Source: an uncultured Burkholderiales bacterium
GTDB taxonomy: Bacteria > Pseudomonadota > Gammaproteobacteria > Burkholderiales > Burkholderiaceae_C
Length of the DNA: 39,960 nt
Direction of reading: 5' to 3'
NCBI GenBank assembly: GCA_903961095.1
Contig: CAJCDH010000134.1
Location: 1-39,960, forward strand
Of this stretch, positions 33,639-39,960 are shown piece after piece. The position numbers and the translations under genes were made by a program. Position 1 is the stretch's first letter. Every line of letters begins with the position of its first letter. The notes below the pieces were generated by a model. It did no database searches, was not told the DNA's origin, and saw nothing but the letters and a program-made list of their open reading frames with translations.

Positions 33639-34553
33639 TCAGACCAAAAAGTCTTCAAGCAGTTTGGCAAGTGCCTCAGCTTGGTCATGATGCAGCATGT
33701 GGCCGGCATCTTGAAGGGTGGCAATTTTCAAATTCTCGACCGATTTCAGCCTTTCGTGAAACTCATCCGATGTGAATTTACCTTTCCACCATTGCGACAA
33801 AGAGTCATCGGAGGCTTCAACGACCAAGCATGGCGCCTTGATTCTTTTGTAAATTTCTAGCACCTCATCGACCCGATACAGGTAGGGATTGACGACCTTG
33901 TGGGCCGCATCCCCCAAAATTCGCCATTGGCCTTTTGCGTCAGGTTTGGCCCAGTGCTGAGCCAACCAGTCGGCCTTGTCCTGCGAAAGGCGCTGGTTGG
34001 TTTTCATCAGCCTTTGGGCGACAGCTGCTGCGTCTGGGTAGGCTTTGAGATTCAATTCACCTTTTTCAAAGGCGTCAAGTTCGTCTAGCCATTGGCCCAA
34101 ACGACCCGGCGCTTGGGCGGGGCGGGTGGCCGCCATGCCAAATCCTTCTAAATTGACCAAGCGGCGAATCCGATCTGGCCTTGCGCCGGCATACATCATG
34201 ACCACATTGCCGCCCATGCTGTGACCCACCAAATCGATGCTTTGAGAGGGACAAAGTTGCTTGAGGAGGGCGTCTAAGTCGCCCAAGTAGTCGGGCAGCC
34301 AGTAACTGTCTGTGGCTGGGCCTTCCGTGAGACCGTAGCCACGCCAGTCGGCTGCCAAAATGCGTCGCTGCTGCAAAAATTCGGGTGTCAAGGCATCCAC
34401 CATGAACTGCCAAGAAGCGGCTACATCCATCCAGCCATGCGCCAAGATCAAGGGCGGTAATTTGGATTGTGGGTTGCCCCATTCCCTGACGTGGTAGTGG
34501 TGTCGACGCAAAGCGACAAAATGGCTAGTAGAGTGACGTTGAACTTGGTACAT
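33639..34553 (-). CDS. Alpha/beta hydrolase
   Basis: A 304-residue alpha/beta-hydrolase-fold enzyme. The oxyanion region HGWMDVAASW (about 39-48), the nucleophile elbow VGHSMGGNVVMMYAG with its serine, a candidate acidic residue in VVEASDDSLS and the C-terminal His of LQDAGHMLHHD form a standard triad. Substrate unknown; such enzymes are esterases, lipases, epoxide hydrolases or lactonases. Its ATG (34553) lies 26 bases from the divergent acyl-CoA synthetase start, so promoters must overlap coding sequence or be shared. prfB lies 67 bases downstream. Confidence 0.88.
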   Translation of the reverse strand: MYQVQRHSTSHFVALRRHHYHVREWGNPQSKLPPLILAHGWMDVAASWQFMVDALTPEFLQQRRILAADWRGYGLTEGPATDSYWLPDYLGDLDALLKQLCPSQSIDLVGHSMGGNVVMMYAGARPDRIRRLVNLEGFGMAATRPAQAPGRLGQWLDELDAFEKGELNLKAYPDAAAVAQRLMKTNQRLSQDKADWLAQHWAKPDAKGQWRILGDAAHKVVNPYLYRVDEVLEIYKRIKAPCLVVEASDDSLSQWWKGKFTSDEFHERLKSVENLKIATLQDAGHMLHHDQAEALAKLLEDFLV

Positions 34554-34579
34554 ACTTCGAGATCATAAGGAGACAGGGA

Positions 34580-36337
34580 ATGCGTGTCAGTCACCCGAAC
34601 GACGCCTACGAGACCGTGCACCGCCAATTTGGCTGGCATGTGCCTGAGCACTTCAACATTGCAGAAGTTTGCTGTACCCGGTGGGCGCGGTCTAAGGTGC
34701 ATCAAAAATCTACTGCCATTGTGGCCCACCACCCTAGCCCTGGGGTTAGCGAGTCTTGGTCTTTTGGCGATCTTCAAAGCGCCGCCAATCGATTAAGCCA
34801 TGAACTTCGCCAACTGGGTGTCCAAAAAGGCGACCGAGTGGCCATTGTCATGCCTCAGAGATTTGAAACGGCTGTGTCGTACATCGCAGTTTTACAAATG
34901 GGTGCTGTGGCAATGCCTTTGTCGATGTTGTTTGGACCAGATGCCTTGGCATTCAGGGTCAGCGACAGTGGCGCCAGCATTGCACTTTGTGACGAGGCCT
35001 CTGCGCCTGTCCTGTCAGATTTGCGCAAAGACTGCGAGGGTTTAAAGAAGGTCTGCGAGGTGCCAAAATTGTTGTCGCAGGCTACGGCGCTGCACAAAGA
35101 CGCTGTCAAATTCAAAGCCGAGAAAACACATGCCGATGACCCCGCTGTATTGATTTACACCAGTGGAACCACTGGCAATCCCAAGGGCGCATTGATTCCT
35201 CATCGCGCCATGATTGGCAATCTCACAGGGTTCTTGTGCAGTCAAAACTGGTTTGGCTTTGAAGCCTTGAAAACTGCTGAAAACGCCCTTTCACCAAGCC
35301 ACCAATTGCCTTTAGGATCCGATGCTATTTTCTGGTCGCCAGCCGATTGGGCTTGGACGGGAGGCTTGATGGATGCTCTGTTGCCTGCGCTGTATTTTGG
35401 TCGACCTATTGTCGCTTTCAAGGGGCGATTTAGCCCTGAGACAGCTTTTGAAATATTGGATCATCACGCCATTTCGCACAGCTTTTTATTTCCAACCGCC
35501 TTAAAAGCCATGATGAAGGCGCAGGCCCAACCGCGCGAGCGATACAAGCTTGTCTTAAAAGGTTTGATGAGTGCGGGTGAGGCCGTTGGGGATGCTGTTT
35601 TCGCTTATTGCCGAGACGAACTGGGTGTTGTGGTGAACGAAATGTTTGGGCAAACGGAAATCAATTATGTGGTCGGTAATTGCCATATTTTTTGGCCACC
35701 AAAACCTGGCAGCATGGGCAAGGGCTATCCTGGGCACCAAGTGGCTGTGATTGACGAATTGGGCGAGCTTTGTAAAGCGGGTGAGCCAGGTGAGGTGGCT
35801 GTCAACCGTTATGACCGTCACGGTCATCTCGACCCAGTTTTCTTCTTGGGTTATTGGAAAAATCCAAAGGCAAGCCAAGAAAAATTCACGGGGAATTGGT
35901 GTCGCACGGGTGATGTCGCCATTCAAGATCAGGACGGCTATCTTTGGTATCAAGGTCGAACAGACGATATGTTCAAAGCCGCTGGTTATCGGATTGGCCC
36001 AGGCGAAATTGAAAACTGCCTCATCAAGCACCCTGCAGTGGTCAACGCTGCAGTCGTGCCAAAGCCAGACCCTGATCGTGGCGCCTTGGTCAAGGCTTAT
36101 GTGGTGATGTCGCCCGAGTATTTATCGCAGCGTGTTCTGGCAAAAAACGCAAAAATTTTTGATCAGAAAGTGATCCAAGATCTACAACTGCACGTGCGTG
36201 GTTTATTGGCACCTTACGAATACCCCAAGGAGATTGAATTTATTGATCAATTGCCCATGACCACTACTGGTAAAGTACAGCGAAGATTTTTGCGGCTAGA
36301 AGAAGAGCGACGTGCAACCCTGCGACGTCAACTGTGA
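34580..36337 (+). CDS. AMP-binding acyl-CoA synthetase
   Basis: A 585-residue adenylate-forming enzyme, which activates a carboxylic acid to acyl-AMP and then acyl-CoA. P-loop YTSGTTGNPKG (193-203), the NEMFGQTEINYVVGN motif, GRTDDMFKAAGYRIGPGEIE and the catalytic Lys in TTTGKVQRR (about K565) are present. The pattern resembles medium-chain (ACSM-like) synthetases rather than acetyl-CoA synthetase; chain length is inferred. AAGGAG lies 8 bases before ATG 34580. Confidence 0.92.
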   Translation: MRVSHPNDAYETVHRQFGWHVPEHFNIAEVCCTRWARSKVHQKSTAIVAHHPSPGVSESWSFGDLQSAANRLSHELRQLGVQKGDRVAIVMPQRFETAVSYIAVLQMGAVAMPLSMLFGPDALAFRVSDSGASIALCDEASAPVLSDLRKDCEGLKKVCEVPKLLSQATALHKDAVKFKAEKTHADDPAVLIYTSGTTGNPKGALIPHRAMIGNLTGFLCSQNWFGFEALKTAENALSPSHQLPLGSDAIFWSPADWAWTGGLMDALLPALYFGRPIVAFKGRFSPETAFEILDHHAISHSFLFPTALKAMMKAQAQPRERYKLVLKGLMSAGEAVGDAVFAYCRDELGVVVNEMFGQTEINYVVGNCHIFWPPKPGSMGKGYPGHQVAVIDELGELCKAGEPGEVAVNRYDRHGHLDPVFFLGYWKNPKASQEKFTGNWCRTGDVAIQDQDGYLWYQGRTDDMFKAAGYRIGPGEIENCLIKHPAVVNAAVVPKPDPDRGALVKAYVVMSPEYLSQRVLAKNAKIFDQKVIQDLQLHVRGLLAPYEYPKEIEFIDQLPMTTTGKVQRRFLRLEEERRATLRRQL

Positions 36338-36356
36338 GTTTGAACAATCAATTTTA

Positions 36357-37421
36357 ATGATGAATAAATTAAAATTAGGTCAGTCTGATCTGCAAGTAAC
36401 GCCCATTTGCTTAGGCACAATGACCTTTGGTGAACAAGTAGCAGAAAAAGAAGCGCATCAAATTTTGGATCGTTCACTTGTCTTGGGCGTCAATTTTTTG
36501 GATACCGCTGAAATGTATTCAGTGCCGGCCAAGGCCGAAACATTTGGTTCCACCGAAACTATTTTGGGCAATTGGTTCGCCAGCCACCCAGGCGCTAGAC
36601 AGCAAGTGGTGTTGGCCACCAAAGTGGCAGGCCCTTCACGCGGCATGCCTTGGGTGCGAGAGGGCACGGGTTTGACAGCACAAGATATTTTAAATTCTTG
36701 TCATGCCAGCCTAAATCGTCTTCAAACAGACGTGATAGACCTTTATCAAATTCATTGGCCAGAGCGACATGTGCCAGCTTTCGGCACGATGTATTTCGAT
36801 CCCAGCAAAGACAAGACCGAGACCAGCATTCACGAGCAGTTGGAGGCCATGGCCCAGTTGGTCAAGGCTGGCAAAGTGAGGTACATCGGCTTATCCAATG
36901 AAACGCCTTATGGCATCCACGAATTCATGAGGTTGTCTGAGCAGCATGGTTTACCACGAGTCATGACGGTTCAAAATCCATACTGTTTGACCAACCGAAC
37001 TTTTGACAATGCCATGGATGAAACCTGTCACCGCCTGAATGTGTCATTGCTGGCCTATTCGCCCTTGGCGTTTGGCGCCTTGACGGGTAAGTACGATCAG
37101 ACAGGATTTGAAGGTGAGGGTGCGCCTGCCAACGCCCGCATTGGCAAATACGAGTCTGTTCGCAAGCAGCGTTGGGGTCGTGATAGTTCTTTAATTGCTG
37201 CCAAGCTCTACAACCAACTTGCGCGGGACAATGGTCTGACGCCCACCCAAATGGCGCTGGCTTTTTGCTACAAACGCTGGACGGTGGCCAGCACCATCAT
37301 GGGCGTCACCTCGGTTGCGCAATTGGAAGAAAATGTCCAAGCTTGGGATACAACTTTGTCTACCGACGTTTTGGCTGCCATTGATGCCATTCGTTTGGTA
37401 CATCGCGATCCAGCAACCTGA
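36357..37421 (+). CDS. tas: Aldo/keto reductase, Tas-like
   Basis: A 354-residue NADP-dependent aldo/keto reductase. It matches E. coli Tas from memory along its length: LGTMTFGEQ near the start, FLDTAEMY with the catalytic Tyr, DVIDLYQIHWPERHVPAFG, GKVRYIGLSNET and YSPLAFGALTGKY, and a C-terminal ALAFCYKRW region that holds cofactor. Tas was identified as a suppressor of tyrosine auxotrophy; its natural substrate is not known. Two consecutive ATG codons (36357 and 36360) may start it. It follows the acyl-CoA synthetase by 19 bases, so the two are probably one transcript. Confidence 0.9.
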   Translation: MMNKLKLGQSDLQVTPICLGTMTFGEQVAEKEAHQILDRSLVLGVNFLDTAEMYSVPAKAETFGSTETILGNWFASHPGARQQVVLATKVAGPSRGMPWVREGTGLTAQDILNSCHASLNRLQTDVIDLYQIHWPERHVPAFGTMYFDPSKDKTETSIHEQLEAMAQLVKAGKVRYIGLSNETPYGIHEFMRLSEQHGLPRVMTVQNPYCLTNRTFDNAMDETCHRLNVSLLAYSPLAFGALTGKYDQTGFEGEGAPANARIGKYESVRKQRWGRDSSLIAAKLYNQLARDNGLTPTQMALAFCYKRWTVASTIMGVTSVAQLEENVQAWDTTLSTDVLAAIDAIRLVHRDPAT

Positions 37422-37459
37422 TTTGATGCTTCTTTGGTTCGTACTTGAATGAGTTGTCC

Positions 37460-38113
37460 ATGCCTGAAAACTTCTTGAATCTTTTGCTGCACCCCTTGTC
37501 CGTGGTGGTGATGTCTTATTTGCTGGGCTCTTTGAGTTTTGCAGTCATTGTGAGCAAGTTCATGGGGCTGTCTGACCCTCGCTCTTACGGCAGCAAGAAC
37601 CCGGGCGCAACCAATGTTTTGCGATCGGGCAATAAAAAAGCTGCTGTGTTGACTTTGCTTTTCGACGCCCTGAAGGGCTGGGCTCCGGTGTTCTGCGTGC
37701 TTCAATATGGTGGGGCTTATGGTCTAACCGAAGCCGCCGCCGCAGGTGCTGGCTTGGCCGCTTTTTTGGGTCACCTTTACCCCATCTTTTTTAAATTTGA
37801 AGGTGGCAAAGGTGTTGCAACCGCCTTGGGTGTCTTGATGGGCGTTTCTCCCATTTTGGGGTTGGCGATTGCGCTGACCTGGGTTGGCGTGGCTTGGTTC
37901 TTCAAATACTCATCCCTGGCAGCTTTGCTGGCAGCTTTGTTGGCGCCAGTTTATTACGCCATGGCGGCCGATCTGTTTTGGTGGAATTTCAATGGCGCCA
38001 TCTTTGGCATGCTCTGCGTGATGGGTGTCTTGTTGGTTTGGCGGCATCAAGAAAATGTGAACCGTTTGCTCGCAGGCACTGAATCTAAATTGGGCGCCAA
38101 AAAAACGAATTGA
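37460..38113 (+). CDS. plsY: Glycerol-3-phosphate acyltransferase PlsY
   Basis: A 217-residue inner-membrane enzyme that moves an acyl group from acyl-phosphate to glycerol-3-phosphate, the first step of phospholipid synthesis. Three conserved motifs are present: GSLSFAVIVSKFMGL with the DPRSYGSKNPGATNVLR loop, and GHLYPIFFKFEGGKGVATALG. Around five hydrophobic segments fit the family. The frame is open from a TTG at 37445; ATG 37460 is preferred, although no strong ribosome binding site supports it. It starts 38 bases after the aldo/keto reductase. Confidence 0.95.
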   Translation: MPENFLNLLLHPLSVVVMSYLLGSLSFAVIVSKFMGLSDPRSYGSKNPGATNVLRSGNKKAAVLTLLFDALKGWAPVFCVLQYGGAYGLTEAAAAGAGLAAFLGHLYPIFFKFEGGKGVATALGVLMGVSPILGLAIALTWVGVAWFFKYSSLAALLAALLAPVYYAMAADLFWWNFNGAIFGMLCVMGVLLVWRHQENVNRLLAGTESKLGAKKTN

Positions 38114-38140
38114 TTTTTAAATCACGTGTGATGAATTTCC

Positions 38141-38166
38141 ATCAAAGCGCTTTAGGGCGCTTCGAT
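38141..38166. terminator. Hairpin between convergent plsY and yajQ
   Basis: AAGCGC-TTTAGG-GCGCTT (38145-38162), extended by ATC/GAT with one mismatch to 38141-38166. It lies in the 54-base convergent gap. No U-tract follows, so function as a terminator is doubtful. Confidence 0.35.
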
Positions 38167-38167
38167 G

Positions 38168-38653
38168 TCAGTCGCGGAAGTTGTTGAAGCTAATTGGAAT
38201 TTCTGTAATGTCCTTGCGCAGCAAGGCCATGGCCGCCTGCAAGTCATCGCGCTTGGCTCCCGTAACGCGCACGGCATCACCTTGAATGGAGGCTTGCACT
38301 TTGAGCTTGCTTTCTTTCAATGCTTTTTGAATTTTTTTGCTGTCCTCGGTGGCAATGCCATTGCGAACTTTAAAAACTTGCTTCACTTTGTCGCCGCCGA
38401 TTTTTTGGACGTCACCCTTGTCTAAGAATCGAACATCGACGCTTCGCTTGGCCAATTTATTCAGCAAAACTTCGTCAATTTGGGTGAGTTGAAAGTCGGC
38501 GTCACCAAACAAAGTGATTTCTTTGTCCTTCAATTCAATGGCCGCAGACGTGCCCTTGAAATCAAATCGGGTGGCAATTTCTTTGGCGGTGGTGTCAACT
38601 GCATTTTTTACTTCAACCAGGTTAGGTTCGCAAACGGTGTCAAAAGATGGCAT
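38168..38653 (-). CDS. yajQ: YajQ-family cyclic-di-GMP-binding protein
   Basis: A 161-residue soluble protein of the DUF520/UPF0234 family. [11 protein letters not shown] at the start, [38 protein letters not shown] and the C-terminal FNNFRD are diagnostic. In Xanthomonas and Pseudomonas, YajQ proteins bind cyclic di-GMP and act with a transcription regulator; in E. coli the family was linked to nucleotide binding. ATG 38653 gives the conserved N-terminus; an upstream TTG (38662) adds three residues. It diverges from murB with 39 bases between starts. Confidence 0.95.
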   Translation of the reverse strand: MPSFDTVCEPNLVEVKNAVDTTAKEIATRFDFKGTSAAIELKDKEITLFGDADFQLTQIDEVLLNKLAKRSVDVRFLDKGDVQKIGGDKVKQVFKVRNGIATEDSKKIQKALKESKLKVQASIQGDAVRVTGAKRDDLQAAMALLRKDITEIPISFNNFRD

Positions 38654-38692
38654 GGGGTTCAATAATCAAGTAAGGGATGCGACAATTCTCCC

Positions 38693-39733
38693 ATGAACGT
38701 GACCCAAAACGTACCCCTTCAGTCCTGCAACAGCTTTGGCATCGTGGCCAAGGCGCATTCTTTGGTGCACATACGCTCTGAGGAAGACGCTGTGGCGGCC
38801 CAGCAGAACTTGATCCATTGCCCTGAGGGGCATTGTGTTTTGGGTGGGGGGAGCAACATTGTTTTGACAGGCGATGTCAAACCCAGAGTGTTGAAAATGG
38901 AAATTCAAGGCAAGCGACTGGTTAGAGAAACCGACAAAGCCTGGATTTTGGAGGCCGGCGCTGGCGAAAATTGGCATGACTTGGTCACTTGGAGTTTGTC
39001 AAATGGCTGGCCAGGGCTAGAAAACCTGGCCTTGATTCCAGGTTCTGTGGGGGCTACGCCGGTTCAAAACATTGGTGCCTATGGCGTTGAATTACAAGAC
39101 CGTTTTGAGGGCTTAGATGCGCTTGACCTGGTCACAGGCCGCTTGTTCAGCTTGGATGCAGCGCAATGTGCATTTGGCTATCGCGACTCTGTGTTCAAGC
39201 ACACCAGCAGTGGCCCCAACGGCATTGGCTTGGCGGGTCGTGCTTTGATTTTGCGCGTCCGTTTTTACTTGCCAAAAGCGTGGAAGCCAGTGCTGGGCTA
39301 TTTGGACTTGGAACGCAAAATGACCGAAACGGGAATCTCAAACCCGAGTGCGCAACAAATTTACGATTGGGTCTGCGAAATTCGCCGCCACAAATTGCCA
39401 GACCCCAAGGTCTTGGGAAATGCAGGTAGCTTCTTCAAAAACCCAACGGTCACGCCCGAGCAATGTGCCGACATCATTGCGCGTGATCCCAAGGTGGTTC
39501 ACTATCCCATGCCCGATGGCACGATTAAATTGGCTGCGGGCTGGTTGATCGATGAATGTGGTTGGAAAGGCAAAAGCGTGGGCAATGCTGCTGTGTATGA
39601 AAAGCAGGCCTTGGTATTGGTGAACCGAGGTGGTGCCACAGGCGGTGAGGTGGTGACTCTTGCCAAAGCCATTCAAACCAGTGTCTACGAGCGATTCGGA
39701 ATTCGCTTAGAACCCGAACCGGTCGTGATATAG
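38693..39733 (+). CDS. murB: UDP-N-acetylenolpyruvoylglucosamine reductase
   Basis: A 346-residue cytosolic flavoenzyme that reduces UDP-GlcNAc-enolpyruvate to UDP-MurNAc in peptidoglycan synthesis. FAD-binding motifs are LGGGSNIVL (50-58) and IPGSVGATPVQNIGAYGVE (115-133). The catalytic Arg is in GYRDS (about 164), the proton-donor Ser in GNAGSFFKNP (S246) and the last Glu in the C-terminal EPEPV. It is of the E. coli-like type I class. It stands alone, not in a dcw cluster, and its stop is only 2 bases from the convergent argG stop. Confidence 0.97.
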   Translation: MNVTQNVPLQSCNSFGIVAKAHSLVHIRSEEDAVAAQQNLIHCPEGHCVLGGGSNIVLTGDVKPRVLKMEIQGKRLVRETDKAWILEAGAGENWHDLVTWSLSNGWPGLENLALIPGSVGATPVQNIGAYGVELQDRFEGLDALDLVTGRLFSLDAAQCAFGYRDSVFKHTSSGPNGIGLAGRALILRVRFYLPKAWKPVLGYLDLERKMTETGISNPSAQQIYDWVCEIRRHKLPDPKVLGNAGSFFKNPTVTPEQCADIIARDPKVVHYPMPDGTIKLAAGWLIDECGWKGKSVGNAAVYEKQALVLVNRGGATGGEVVTLAKAIQTSVYERFGIRLEPEPVVI

Positions 39734-39735
39734 GC

Positions 39736-39960
<225 letters not shown>

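Overview
The window is a gene-dense housekeeping stretch from a betaproteobacterium, most likely a freshwater Comamonadaceae (Limnohabitans/Rhodoferax-like). This is inferred from protein sequence character and gene order (rpsT next to murJ, purM next to a permease-hda-HAD-pcnB-folK run, rpsP-rimM-trmD-rplS, orn next to an M48 protease and rsgA) and from a roughly balanced base composition. I see no insertion sequence, prophage, CRISPR array, tRNA or rRNA, and almost no gene remnants.

Layout. 1-4.2 kb: the tail of a probable DUF3579 gene, rpsT, murJ (lipid II flippase), a SirB1-family gene and purM. 4.3-8.7 kb: a co-directional run of AI-2E permease, hda, a HAD phosphatase, pcnB and folK; the first four genes are chained by ATGA overlaps. 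8.8-9.8 kb: a TM2 membrane protein and a GNAT acetyltransferase on the minus strand. 9.8-12.3 kb: rpsP-rimM-trmD-rplS, with clear sigma70-type promoters before rpsP and rplS and a strong terminator at the end. 12.3-15.2 kb: an RGG-tailed DEAD-box helicase and orn on the minus strand. 15.2-17.5 kb: M48 protease and rsgA, overlapping. 17.6-20.1 kb: a minus-strand apaH-nudL-CobD-like run. 20.2-22.8 kb: a CNNM/CorC protein, a short H-NS-family gene with a very AT-rich upstream region, and a cis-prenyltransferase (uppS type) standing outside the usual frr-uppS-cdsA order. 22.8-25.2 kb: a second DEAD-box helicase and an adenosine kinase. 25.4-28 kb: NYN nuclease-like protein, CaiB/BaiF CoA-transferase and a small secreted protein. 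28-34.6 kb: minus-strand alpha/beta hydrolase, prfB (with programmed frameshift), pepN, fbp and a lipocalin. 34.6-40 kb: acyl-CoA synthetase, a Tas-like aldo/keto reductase, plsY, yajQ (minus), murB, and the 3' end of argG (minus, runs off the window).

The themes are translation and ribosome assembly (rpsT, rpsP, rimM, trmD, rplS, rsgA, prfB), RNA turnover (pcnB, orn, two DEAD-box helicases), envelope building (murJ, murB, uppS type, plsY), control of replication (hda) and nucleotide metabolism (purM, apaH, nudL, adenosine kinase).

I did not find a convincing previously undescribed multi-gene system. The most interesting signals are small: a multi-hairpin leader with a possible 17-residue upstream ORF coupled to the RGG-tailed helicase; an in-frame hexanucleotide repeat that inserts an Asn-Ser tract into RsgA; a coding-looking extension of the lipocalin in another frame after an A6 run; a solitary cis-prenyltransferase that may be translated from a nearly leaderless TTG start; and structured leaders in front of rpsP and rplS. 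Promoter and hairpin calls are by eye, without folding or scoring software.
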